Translations under genes and position numbers: made by a program
Shown: positions 16,315 to 24,659 of the stretch, piece after piece
Layout of the letters: every line of letters starts with the position of its first letter
Numbering within the stretch: the first letter of the stretch is position 1
Notes under the pieces: generated by a model
What the model was told of the DNA's origin: nothing
The model's input: only the letters and a program-made list of their open reading frames with translations
The model's database searches: none
Assembly (NCBI RefSeq): GCF_000482385.1
Contig: NZ_AXVD01000007.1
Location: 1-64,000, forward strand
From: Nocardia sp. CNY236
GTDB taxonomy: Bacteria > Actinomycetota > Actinomycetes > Mycobacteriales > Mycobacteriaceae
Reading direction: 5' to 3'
DNA: 64,000 nt

Positions 16315-16404
16315 GGGTACCCCCCAACATCTCAGAGTTCAGTTTCGTCGCCGGGTTGGGGCCACGCCAGTGTTGACGCGTCGACTGCTGGGCCGCAGGC
16401 CGAG

Positions 16405-16449
16405 GTTGACGCAACCCAATGGTTGCAATAATATTGCAACCATTGGGTT
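16405..16449 (+). promoter_or_regulatory. promoter with a 39-bp perfect palindromic operator
   Basis: A -35 TTGACG (16405-16410) and a -10 TAATAT (16428-16433) are 17 bp apart. Covering the -10 and most of the spacer is a perfect inverted repeat: arm CAACCCAATGGTTGCAAT (16411-16428), three-base centre, and the complementary arm (16432-16449). Within it are nested shorter repeats (CAACC...GGTTG) that could bind two or three ArsR dimers. It precedes the SRPBCC-ArsR-DUF899 operon by 20 bp. Confidence 0.75.
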
Positions 16450-16468
16450 GCTATATATGGAGGTGGTT

Positions 16469-16903
16469 ATGGGTTTTCCCGATCGCATCGAGCGGACGAT
16501 CGAGCTGGCACATCCCCCGGTGAAGGTGTGGGCGGCGCTGACCACGGCCGAGGGGTTGGGCACGTGGTTCGGCAATGAGGCCGACATAGAGCTGCGCCCC
16601 GGCGGTAAGGCGTGGATGCGCTGGAACGAGGAGGGACACCGCGCGGACATGCGGGTGGAACGGGTGGAGAAACCGCACGTATTCGGGTTCACCTGGCATA
16701 TCTTCGGGCTTCCCGAGGAGGATCCGCGCCGCACCTATGTGGAGTTCACGCTCGAGCCGGTGGCCGCAGGTACCCGACTGACCGTGGTCGAGACCGGTTT
16801 CGCTCAGCTTGCCGAGGACGCCTACAAGGCGGCGTTCGAGGGCAACATCCGCGGCTGGCAGAACGAGCTCGGTGAGCTGGCCAGCTACCTCGATGCGGCC
16901 TGA
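16469..16903 (+). CDS. SRPBCC (AHSA1/START-like) protein
   Basis: This 144-residue protein has the AHSA1-type ligand-binding fold: RIERTIELAHPPVKVWAALT, GLGTWFGNEADIELRPGG, VEKPHVFGFTWH and the C-terminal helix AFEGNIRGWQNELGELASYL. The ATG at 16469 follows GGAGG by five bases; an ATG at 16457 overlaps that site. Such proteins bind hydrophobic small molecules and are very often encoded beside an ArsR regulator, as here. The ligand is unknown. The ArsR gene starts inside its last 11 bases. Confidence 0.88.
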   Translation: MGFPDRIERTIELAHPPVKVWAALTTAEGLGTWFGNEADIELRPGGKAWMRWNEEGHRADMRVERVEKPHVFGFTWHIFGLPEEDPRRTYVEFTLEPVAAGTRLTVVETGFAQLAEDAYKAAFEGNIRGWQNELGELASYLDAA

Positions 16904-17225
16904 CCAGGAGGCGATTGCCGAGCAGGTCTTTGTGTCCCTCGCGGACCCCAGCCGGCGCGCGATCCTCGCCGCGCTGGCGTCCTCCGGACCCGCCACGGCG
17001 ACAGACCTGGCGGCCCGGCTGCCGATCACCCGGCAGGCGATCGCCAAACATTTGACGTTGCTGTCCGAGGCCGGTCTGGTGACCACGGAGCCGGGAGAGC
17101 GCCGCCGGGTGCGTTACCGACTCTGTTCCGCGCCGATGCAAGTGGCGCAACAATTCCTCGCTGCGCTGGCGCGAGACTGGGACGGCCCGCTCGACGCGTT
17201 GAAGAAGATCCTCGATCGAGACTGA
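16893..17225 (+). CDS. ArsR-family repressor of the SRPBCC operon
   Basis: This 110-residue winged-helix protein reads VFVSLADPSRRAILAALASS, then LPITRQAIAKHLTLLSEAGL as the recognition helix, and the wing TTEPGERRRVRYRL. The C-terminal QQFLAALARDWDGPLDALKK is typical of ArsR partners of AHSA1 proteins. It lacks metal-binding Cys residues. It overlaps the preceding gene by 11 bp, so the two are translationally coupled, and it is the likely ligand of the palindrome at 16411-16449. Confidence 0.88.
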   Translation: MRPDQEAIAEQVFVSLADPSRRAILAALASSGPATATDLAARLPITRQAIAKHLTLLSEAGLVTTEPGERRRVRYRLCSAPMQVAQQFLAALARDWDGPLDALKKILDRD

Positions 17226-17254
17226 TCGATCCGAAACCGAACAGGAATATCACC

Positions 17255-18037
17255 ATGCAGACACCGTCGATCGTTTCGCAGAACGAGTGGGAGGCAGCGC
17301 GTCTGGAGCTGCTGGTGAGAGAGAAGGAGGTGATGCGCGCCCACGACGCGCTGGCAGCCCAACGCCGCCGCATGCCGTGGCTGGCCGTCGACAAGCAGTA
17401 CCTGTTCGACGGACCCGACGGCCCGGCGAGTCTGCTCGACCTGTTCCAGGGCCGCCGCCAGCTGATCGTCTACCGCGCATTCTTCGAGCCCGGCGTGGTC
17501 GGCTGGCCCGATCATGCCTGCCGCGGCTGCTCCATGATCGCCGACCACCTCGGCAATCTCGCGCACCTGAACGCCCGCGACACCACGCTCGCATTCGCCT
17601 CGCGCGCACCGCAACCCGAGATCGAGAACGTGAAGGCCCGGATGGGCTGGTCACCGATCCCCTGGTACACCCTTACCGACGAGTTCGACGTGGACTTCGG
17701 CGTCGACGAATGGCACGGAACCAACGCCTTCATCCGCGAAGGCGATCAGGTGTATCGCACGTATTTCATCAACCGGCGTGGCGACGAGTACTTCGGAAAC
17801 ACCTGGAGCTACCTGGACATGACGGCCCTCGGACGACAGGAGAACTGGGAGGATTCGCCCGAAGGCTACCCCCAGACACCACCTTACGAGTGGTGGAACT
17901 GGAGCGACCAATACGCTGCCGCGGTCGACGAGACCGGCTCGGAATGGCTGGGCAGGGTCGCCGCCATGGACAAGGGCGAAGCCAGCCGCCAGCAGAAGGA
18001 AGCACCGCACGACTGCTGTGCACACCCGGCGCAGTGA
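17255..18037 (+). CDS. DUF899 thioredoxin-like family protein
   Basis: This 260-residue protein has the DUF899 hallmarks: EWEAARLELLVREKEVMRAH, RRRMPWLAVDKQYLFDGPDG, the DHACRGCSMIAD segment with a CxxC-like Cys pair, and WHGTNAFIREGDQVYRTYF. It ends in a Cys-containing tail (HDCCAHPAQ). The fold is predicted thioredoxin-like and cytosolic; the biochemical role is not established. It starts 29 bp after the ArsR stop in the same direction, so it is probably the third gene of the SRPBCC-ArsR operon. An oxidative or detoxifying role is only inference. Confidence 0.88.
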   Translation: MQTPSIVSQNEWEAARLELLVREKEVMRAHDALAAQRRRMPWLAVDKQYLFDGPDGPASLLDLFQGRRQLIVYRAFFEPGVVGWPDHACRGCSMIADHLGNLAHLNARDTTLAFASRAPQPEIENVKARMGWSPIPWYTLTDEFDVDFGVDEWHGTNAFIREGDQVYRTYFINRRGDEYFGNTWSYLDMTALGRQENWEDSPEGYPQTPPYEWWNWSDQYAAAVDETGSEWLGRVAAMDKGEASRQQKEAPHDCCAHPAQ

Positions 18038-18378
18038 TGGTCCACCCGTCGGTTCGGGCCCGGTCCCGAGTGGGCCGGGCCGAAGCGGCTCGGCGACTCT
18101 GCATGCCGCCTGCGACGGAACCCATTGCACCACAGCGTGGGTGGCCACGCTTGGGCCTTGACCAGCGACCGACAATCCAGATCGACGACGCGAGTGCCGT
18201 TGCCGGAAACGTGGGTGAACGACTCGATGAATCCAGGCACCCAGGACATGACCTCCAGGACGAGTTCAAACCGGCCATAGCCGCCCCATCGGGCACCACC
18301 ACATGAAATGCGCCGCTCGATGTCGTTGCACGCTTGGCGCCGGATCGGGCGGATCTGCTCTGCGACCCCACTCCATTC
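18038..18378. other. intergenic stretch with possible gene relic
   Basis: No start-to-stop gene is supported. A minus-strand frame near 18100-18290 reads GRFELVLEVMSWVPGFIESF and then GNGTRVVDLDC, which is more protein-like than chance, but I cannot assign it and it merges into frames antisense to the DUF899 gene. It may be a decayed fragment. Confidence 0.3.
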
Positions 18379-18415
18379 TTGCTTATTGAGTTGAACTCAA
18401 CTTATAGTATCGGCA
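18379..18415 (+). promoter_or_regulatory. TetR operator and leaderless promoter
   Basis: A 15-bp palindrome TTGAGTT-G-AACTCAA (18386-18400) lies between a weak -35 TTGCTT (18379-18384) and a -10 TATAGT (18403-18408), spaced 18 bp. The predicted start falls at the TetR ATG (18415), so the transcript would be leaderless. The position implies autorepression of the TetR-PhyH operon. Confidence 0.55.
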
Positions 18416-19023
18416 TGGGTGCTACCGAAACCTCGCGCGCCAGTGCTGCCCGCCGCAAATTGTTGACGGCGGCCGAACAGGAGTTGCGTGAGACAGGCGA
18501 GCTGGAGGTCGCCGCAGTGGCGCGGCGGGCCGGGGTCAGCGCCGGGCTTCCGTATCGGTACTTCGGAACACGGACAGGCCTGCTGATCGCGGTCCTCGAC
18601 GCGTACTACGACAGGCTGGACGAGGCGGTTGCTCTCCGCATCTACGACGAACCCACCTGGGAGGGTCGGGAGCGGCATCGTATCCGTGATTGGGTCGAGT
18701 TCTTGTACGCCGAGCCGTTGGCGGCGATCGTCCTCGGAGGATTGGTCGGCGATGGGGAGGTGGTCGCGGCCAATACCACGCGGCTGAATCTGCTCATCGA
18801 AATCGGCTCCCGCAATATCGCTCGAGCTCAGCGCAGCGGCGAACTCGCCTCGACCCGCGACCCCGAATTCCTCGCCGCGGGGATCCTCGGCGGCACCCAA
18901 GCCGTGGTATCGGTAGCCCTGGCCCGGACTCCGCGCCCGACACCACAAACCGTCATCGACGAGCTCTGGGCGGTCGCCGCCGGAGCTGTAGGTCTCCCCC
19001 GAGCAGAAAGCAGCACACTATGA
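18415..19023 (+). CDS. TetR-family regulator
   Basis: This 202-residue protein has the TetR HTH at residues about 10-55 (ARRKLLTAAEQELRETGELE, then VARRAGVSAGLPYRYFGTRT). A C-terminal helical ligand-binding domain follows. The ATG at 18415 is chosen because the promoter and operator sit immediately upstream. It overlaps the PhyH-family dioxygenase by ATGA, so the two are coupled and it likely controls that enzyme in response to its substrate. Confidence 0.88.
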   Translation: MGATETSRASAARRKLLTAAEQELRETGELEVAAVARRAGVSAGLPYRYFGTRTGLLIAVLDAYYDRLDEAVALRIYDEPTWEGRERHRIRDWVEFLYAEPLAAIVLGGLVGDGEVVAANTTRLNLLIEIGSRNIARAQRSGELASTRDPEFLAAGILGGTQAVVSVALARTPRPTPQTVIDELWAVAAGAVGLPRAESSTL

Positions 19024-19892
19024 ACGCCGACCACCTCTCCGGTGAGATTCGTACGATCACCGACGTCGACGACTTGAGCACCGATCTGGCACGCCGGCAC
19101 AGAGCGACCACCAGCAGCGGCGCTACCGTCGATCAGGCCGTTGTCGGCGCGGATATGGCCGCACTCGCCCGCGATGGATATGTGATCCTGAAAGACCTGA
19201 TCACACCACAGGACTGCGAGCGGATTCGCGCTGCGGTCACCCCGCTGCTCGACCACACCGGCCGCAATACCTTCGAAGGCACACGAACTCAACGCGTCTA
19301 CAGTGTGCTGGACAAGACCCGCGTGTGCGACCCACTGATCGACCACCCGCGGGTTCTCGCATTGCTGGATCGGCTGTTTTTGCCCAACTACCTACTCTCC
19401 CAACTCCAGGTCATCAACCTCTTGCCCGGCGAACGAGCGCAACTGCAGCACGCCGACGACGGCTTCTACCCGATTCCCCGGCCCCGCGCACCACTGAGTG
19501 CCGCCACTATCTGGGCCATCGACCCGTTCACCGACACCAACGGCGCCACCGTTGTCGTGCCCGGCAGTCACAGCTGGGGCGAGGATCGTCGACCCACCCC
19601 ATCCGACACCCACATCAAGGCGGAAATGCCGCCGGGGTCATGCGTGTTCTTCGTCGGCACCCTCTGGCATGGCGGCGGCGACAACGACTCGCCGAGCTCC
19701 CGCCTGGCCGTGACCGCCCAATACTGCGAACCCTGGCTACGCACTCAAGAGGCATTCACCATGTCCACCAGCCGCGACACCGCCCGCGCAGTCTCCGAAG
19801 ACCTCCGTCGCATGCTCGGCTACAGCGTCCACCCGCCATTCATCGGCGCAGTCGACGGTCTGCACCCCAAACGCCTACTCGAAAACGACTGA
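19020..19892 (+). CDS. PhyH-family Fe(II)/2-oxoglutarate dioxygenase
   Basis: This 290-residue protein has the phytanoyl-CoA dioxygenase pattern: LARDGYVILKDLITPQDCER near residue 50, the iron-binding HxD in QLQHADDGF, the segment GATVVVPGSHSW and the distal His in LWHGGGDN. These enzymes hydroxylate lipids or secondary metabolites with O2 and 2-oxoglutarate. It starts inside the TetR stop (ATGA) and is the second gene of a two-gene operon. The substrate is unknown; the GxTxVxPGSH region is closest to metabolite hydroxylases. Confidence 0.88.
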   Translation: MNADHLSGEIRTITDVDDLSTDLARRHRATTSSGATVDQAVVGADMAALARDGYVILKDLITPQDCERIRAAVTPLLDHTGRNTFEGTRTQRVYSVLDKTRVCDPLIDHPRVLALLDRLFLPNYLLSQLQVINLLPGERAQLQHADDGFYPIPRPRAPLSAATIWAIDPFTDTNGATVVVPGSHSWGEDRRPTPSDTHIKAEMPPGSCVFFVGTLWHGGGDNDSPSSRLAVTAQYCEPWLRTQEAFTMSTSRDTARAVSEDLRRMLGYSVHPPFIGAVDGLHPKRLLEND

Positions 19893-20055
19893 GTTCTGCG
19901 CCTCGGCGAAAAGTGGTGGCCGCGGAACGAAAACCCTTCGATGCGAACATTTCCCGAGCCTGGACCCGGCGTGGGACACTGGAGGCGATGTCGGTATCGG
20001 CGCGCGATACCCGTCACGACGGGGTCGGCGCGCCGGGTTGGTCGGGGAGGTCGCT

Positions 20056-20688
20056 GTGTTGCTGTTGGTGAACCAGACTGCCGATTTGTCACCAACCGAG
20101 CTACGGTTCGCCGACTGGATCCGCTGGAGCCCCGCGCAACCGGGAGTGGCACTGCTCAATGTAGATGTCCCCTCCCGCGGGCGGACCCGCCAACTCGATG
20201 CGGTGATCTGGACTCGACAGCGCTGCATCGTCATCGACCTCAAGGGCTTCCGTAGTCCACAGAATGGGACTCTTGTGGTGCCGCCGAATGGCCCGTGGCA
20301 CATGGACGACGGCCGGGTTGCCGATATCTACGGCAACGACGATCATCACAATCCGATGGCCCAGGTACAGACCAACTGTCTCGCCACGAAAGACTGGGCC
20401 AGCCAGGTCATCGGGCGCAAACGCTTCGTCTACGGCTTGGTGCTGGTGATGTTGTTGCCCGGCCAGGATGTTCCATTCCTGGACGCAGACGCGCATCCGG
20501 ACATGACCGACATCATCATCGAGGATTTCGACGTGTTCCGGTACTACCTGCATCGACTGGGAACATACAGGGCGCAGTGGACTGCCGACGAGGTCGACAG
20601 CCTCCTGACTCGACTCGGTGTGGAACACCTCTACGCCGACCGCACCGTGATCGCCGAAGCGCTCGAAGAACCGACCCACGCAACCTGA
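20056..20688 (+). CDS. NERD-domain (nuclease-related) protein
   Basis: This 210-residue protein has the NERD core: LSPTELRFADWIRW, QLDAVIWTRQRCIVIDLKGF with the D-x(n)-(D/E)xK nuclease-like triad, and a later TNCLATKDWASQVIG helix. NERD domains share the restriction-endonuclease-like fold and are found in defence and DNA-processing proteins, but this one has no helicase or kinase partner. The GTG at 20056 is chosen because GGGGAGG lies five bases upstream, and the in-frame TTG at 20038 precedes that site. It is a single gene followed 125 bp later by the SARP regulator. Confidence 0.8.
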   Translation: MLLLVNQTADLSPTELRFADWIRWSPAQPGVALLNVDVPSRGRTRQLDAVIWTRQRCIVIDLKGFRSPQNGTLVVPPNGPWHMDDGRVADIYGNDDHHNPMAQVQTNCLATKDWASQVIGRKRFVYGLVLVMLLPGQDVPFLDADAHPDMTDIIIEDFDVFRYYLHRLGTYRAQWTADEVDSLLTRLGVEHLYADRTVIAEALEEPTHAT

Positions 20689-20813
20689 ACCGGAAGCAGC
20701 GCCGGTGATGCCCACCGTGCAGGAGGACCCCGACGTAGGCACACCGAGCGCCACCATGAACAGACCCGATCACAGTGCATCCCGTGGCGCCGCGCGAATG
20801 GCAGACTTGCCTC

Positions 20814-23800
20814 ATGCGCATCGGAATACTCGGCCCACTACTGGTGACCGCCGGTGGATCCGATGTCCGGATCGGTGGCGCGAGGCTGCGCGCATTGCTG
20901 ATCCGGCTCGCGCTGGAACCGGGTCGGACTGTGTCGACCGAGTCCCTGTCCGCGTCCCTGTGGCCGGAGACCCGGCTCACCGACAGTGTGCACGCACTGC
21001 AGGCGCTCGTCTCCCGGCTGCGCCGGTCGCTGGCGGACCCCGCACTGGTAGAAGCCACCTCGGGCGGATATCGACTGCGGCTGTCGCCGGCCTCGGTCGA
21101 CGTCACGCACTTCGAGCAGTTGCGACAGGAGGGCCAGCGCCGCCTTCGTGCCGGCGAGCCGAGGCACGCCAGCCGGGCGCTCCGCGAGGCACTCGCACTG
21201 TGGCGCGGCGAACCACTCGCCGACGTGCAGGACCTGCCGTTCGCGGTGCAGGAGATCAACCGGCTCACCGAGCTGCGGCTCACCGCATTGGAGGATCGCA
21301 TTGCGGCCGATCTGGAGTGCGGCGCCGCGGATCTGGTCGCCGAACTCGAGGGGTGGACTGCTAGCCATCCATCGCGGGAACGACTGCACACCTTGCTGAT
21401 TCGTGCGCTGCACACCGAGGGCCGCCAACCGGAGGCGCTGCGTACCTATGCAGACTATCGGCGCGACCTTGCCGAGCAGCTCGGCAGCGATCCGGGTCCC
21501 GAACTGCGTGCCGCCCACCTGGCTGTCCTGCGAGACGACCGTGGCGCAGGCCGATCCCGCGGCAACCTCGAGGCACCGCTGACGTCGTTCCTGGGCCGGG
21601 CGCAGGAACGGCGCCGGATCCATGGCCAGCTGGGCGAGCATCGCCTGGTCACACTGGTCGGCACCGGTGGCGTGGGCAAGACTCGGCTGGCGACCACGCT
21701 GGCTACCGAACTCGCCGACCGGACAGCGGACGGGGTCTGGCTGATCTCACTGGCCACGGTGACCGTTCCCGCCGACGTGCCACGGACAATGCTCAGCACT
21801 CTGGGCATCCGCCCAGCCGATCGGCCCACCGACCCGGTGCGCGCACTGATCGCCGCACTGGCGCCGACGGAAACCGTGCTCGTCGTGGACAACTGCGAAC
21901 ACGTCGTCGCCGAGGCAGCCCGGGTCGTCGAACGCCTGCTGCGCGGCTGCCCGAGACTGCGCGTCGTTGCGACCAGCCGAGAACCACTGATGATCCCCGG
22001 AGAGGCCCTCAGCCCAGTAGCACCGTTACCAGCTCCTCCCCCGGGCACGCCGAGAGCCCAGGCGCTGGAATCTCCCTCGGTGCAATTGCTCGTCGAACGC
22101 GCGCGAGCGGTCCACCCCACGTTCACCGTGACCGATGACAACATCGGGCACGTCATCGAGACCTGCCGCCGGCTGGACGGTGTGCCGCTGGCCATCGAGC
22201 TGGCCGCCGCCCGGCTGCGGTTCATGTCGATCGAGCACCTTGCCACCCACCTCGACGACCGGTTTCGTCTGCTCACCGGCGGTAGTCGCACCGCGCTGTC
22301 TCGCCACCAGACCCTGCACGCCGCGGTGACCTGGAGCTGGGACCTGCTGCACGAGCCGGAACAGCGAGCGCTGCGAAGCGTGGCAGTCTTCTCGGGTTCC
22401 TTCGACGCTGCGGCGGCCGAGTCTCTCGCGGTAGCGCCGGAAATGCTCGACATCCTGTTCGACCGGTCGCTGATCATCATCGCCGACGGCCCCGAACCCC
22501 GTTATGCCGTCCTGGAGACGATTCGGGAGTACGCCTTGCAACGTCTGGCCGAGGTGGGTGACGTGCTCCGAATGCGGCACGACCACGCGACACACTTCCT
22601 GTCGTTGGCCGAGCAGGCCGCGCCGCATCTACGCGGCCCACACCAGCACCATTGGATTCTGCGACTCACTGCAGAAAGCGCCAACCTGCTGGCCGCCCTG
22701 CGCTTTGCGACCGACTTCGGTGACGCGGACACCGCCAACCGTATGGCTGCCGCGCTCTGGTACTACTGGGTCCTGACCGGCGAGCACGTCGAAGCATCCG
22801 AGCGACTGCGCCGAGCCTTGGCGGTGCCCGGCCCGGTCCCAGGACCCGCCCGCCGTACCGCTGTCATCGGCCTACTTTTCAGTAGTGTCCTCAGCGGCGA
22901 TCCGGAGGCGATGAGCAATGCCCAGCATCGGGCGCTCTGCGACGGGACGCTGGCGCCGGAGGACCCGGTGGCCGCCGCGCTGTTGGCGTTCATCTCCGAC
23001 GAACCGGCCCCGGCATTCGCCGCGGAGTGCGTACACGCCGACCCGTGGGAGCACGGCCTGCTCTGGTGGACGAGGTCGTTCGTCATCGCGAGGCGAGGCG
23101 AGCCGACGAGCCTGTGCGAGGCGCTCACCCACGCCGAGAACGGATTTCGGCGGGCCGGCGACCACTGGGCGCTCTCCATGTGCCTACTGAGCTCGAGCGA
23201 CGCCCGGCTGCGGGTCGGCGATCTGGATGCCAGCCTGCGCGCCGTAGAGGAGTCGACCGAATTGACGCACGACTCGGGCGCCAACGACCATCAGCGACTG
23301 TGGTTGGCGATCGTCCGACTGCGAATCGCCGATGTCCGCGGGGCACGCACCGAGCTGTCGAGCATCGTTCGGCAGGCGCCGCCGGGCCGCTATGCGTCCA
23401 TCGCTCGGGTGTTCCTGGCCGACCTGTGCCGACAGGAAGGCGACCTGGATGCTGCCGCCCGCCATCTGAGGCATGCCGACAGCGATCTCGAGGTCCAGCA
23501 GAACCCGGTGTTCCGATCGCTATATCGGTTGTCGGCCGGCCACGTGGCCGTGGCCCGAGGAGACCTGCGTTCCGCCGCTCGAGACCTGCGCGAGGGCCTG
23601 GATCTGATCGCCGCGATGCCGCACATACCGATGGGTGCCACAGTCGGCGCCGGCGTCGCGGCGCTGCTGTCGCAAGCCGGTTCGCCGGCCGCGGCCGCCC
23701 AAGTACTCGGCGCCAGTCGCGCGCTCACCAGCGCAGCCGACGCCGACGTCCTACTCCTCGAACGGCAGCTGAGCGCACAGCTCGGTACGAAGGTCTACGA

Positions 23801-23978
23801 GGACGCCCGCTGTTCGAAACCCGCTGCGGCCCTGGCGCTCATCCAGCGCAGCCTCGCCGAGGCGTCACTCGCGCCGGCGGTAGGCGAGCACAGCCAACGG
23901 GCAGAAGACCACCAGCAGGACGGCCGACCACATCAGCGTTCGGGTGATGGCCCCACCGGCGCTACCGCCGTCGAGTAG
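20814..23978 (+). CDS. AfsR/SARP-type regulator with BTAD, STAND ATPase and TPR-like regions
   Basis: This 1054-residue protein has an OmpR-type winged helix (residues about 1-90, RALLIRLALEPGRTVSTESL to SGGYRLRL), a BTAD domain (about 95-240, ending GSDPGPELRAAHLAVLR), a STAND NTPase with P-loop GTGGVGKT (about 283-290) and Walker B TVLVVDNCEH, and a long helical C-terminal repeat region. Such proteins activate secondary-metabolite clusters. The ATG at 20814 begins MRIGILGPL, the canonical SARP opening. Its last 114 bases overlap the end of the convergent permease gene. That overlapping tail is polar and low in structure, suggesting the stop moved downstream. Confidence 0.88.
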   Translation: MRIGILGPLLVTAGGSDVRIGGARLRALLIRLALEPGRTVSTESLSASLWPETRLTDSVHALQALVSRLRRSLADPALVEATSGGYRLRLSPASVDVTHFEQLRQEGQRRLRAGEPRHASRALREALALWRGEPLADVQDLPFAVQEINRLTELRLTALEDRIAADLECGAADLVAELEGWTASHPSRERLHTLLIRALHTEGRQPEALRTYADYRRDLAEQLGSDPGPELRAAHLAVLRDDRGAGRSRGNLEAPLTSFLGRAQERRRIHGQLGEHRLVTLVGTGGVGKTRLATTLATELADRTADGVWLISLATVTVPADVPRTMLSTLGIRPADRPTDPVRALIAALAPTETVLVVDNCEHVVAEAARVVERLLRGCPRLRVVATSREPLMIPGEALSPVAPLPAPPPGTPRAQALESPSVQLLVERARAVHPTFTVTDDNIGHVIETCRRLDGVPLAIELAAARLRFMSIEHLATHLDDRFRLLTGGSRTALSRHQTLHAAVTWSWDLLHEPEQRALRSVAVFSGSFDAAAAESLAVAPEMLDILFDRSLIIIADGPEPRYAVLETIREYALQRLAEVGDVLRMRHDHATHFLSLAEQAAPHLRGPHQHHWILRLTAESANLLAALRFATDFGDADTANRMAAALWYYWVLTGEHVEASERLRRALAVPGPVPGPARRTAVIGLLFSSVLSGDPEAMSNAQHRALCDGTLAPEDPVAAALLAFISDEPAPAFAAECVHADPWEHGLLWWTRSFVIARRGEPTSLCEALTHAENGFRRAGDHWALSMCLLSSSDARLRVGDLDASLRAVEESTELTHDSGANDHQRLWLAIVRLRIADVRGARTELSSIVRQAPPGRYASIARVFLADLCRQEGDLDAAARHLRHADSDLEVQQNPVFRSLYRLSAGHVAVARGDLRSAARDLREGLDLIAAMPHIPMGATVGAGVAALLSQAGSPAAAAQVLGASRALTSAADADVLLLERQLSAQLGTKVYEDARCSKPAAALALIQRSLAEASLAPAVGEHSQRAEDHQQDGRPHQRSGDGPTGATAVE

Positions 23979-24659
23979 TGCACGACATGCGTCGATGGCA
24001 TGTGTGACCGGGTTGACGTTCGCCCACGCACGCAACCATCCCGGCAGGGTATCGATGGGTGTCGACAGACTCGTCCCGAGCACGAGGGGCAGGAACACGA
24101 CGAATGAAGACCCCAGCACCGCACCCTGGTCCCGGACGAGGACCCCGATCAACACCGTGACCCAGCTCAGGCAGAAGCCGAAAGCGACGGCCAGCAGCAC
24201 CGCACCCAATGTCGCCAACAGGGTGGTCTGTACCCGGAACCCGAGCGCGTATCCGATGCCGAACAGGATTATCACCGCGATCACATACCGGACGACGTCG
24301 GCGGCGACGGACCCGAGCAGCACAGCCGCACGATTGATGGGCAGGCTGCGGAAGCGGTCGAAGATCCCTGTGCCGATGTCGATGGTGAGGTTCAGTCCGG
24401 TGGACAGCATCCCGGAAAGGCTGGTGGCCATCACCACGATCCCGGGAAACAGGTACTGCAGGTAGCTGTCGGTGGACCCGGACACCGCCCCACCGAACAA
24501 ATACAGGAACAGCACCAGGAAAATCACCGGAGTCATCACCCCATTGACCAGGTAGCCCGGGTTGCGCTTGGTCTTGACGAGGCTCCTCTTGGCCAGAACG
24601 GCGCTGTGTCGCAGCAGTCCGAGCGATCTCGGCCGGAGCGTATCGGCGGCACTGGTCAT
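23865..24659 (-). CDS. ABC-2 type permease, DrrB-like
   Basis: This 264-residue protein has about six membrane segments and the ABC-2 motif region FDRFRSLPINRAAVLLGSVA, typical of DrrB and other drug or antibiotic exporter permeases. The terminal cytosolic stretches are short. It begins in the stop of the ATPase gene (ATGA at 24656-24659) and forms a two-gene exporter with it. Its C terminus overlaps the convergent SARP gene by 114 bp, which could cause antisense interference. Substrate unknown; export of an endogenous metabolite or resistance is likely. Confidence 0.88.
   Translation of the reverse strand: MTSAADTLRPRSLGLLRHSAVLAKRSLVKTKRNPGYLVNGVMTPVIFLVLFLYLFGGAVSGSTDSYLQYLFPGIVVMATSLSGMLSTGLNLTIDIGTGIFDRFRSLPINRAAVLLGSVAADVVRYVIAVIILFGIGYALGFRVQTTLLATLGAVLLAVAFGFCLSWVTVLIGVLVRDQGAVLGSSFVVFLPLVLGTSLSTPIDTLPGWLRAWANVNPVTHAIDACRALLDGGSAGGAITRTLMWSAVLLVVFCPLAVLAYRRRE

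Noticed and set aside
20775..20813. In-frame extension of the SARP gene
   Set aside because: The canonical MRIGILGPL opening starts at 20814 and the upstream residues do not match the family.
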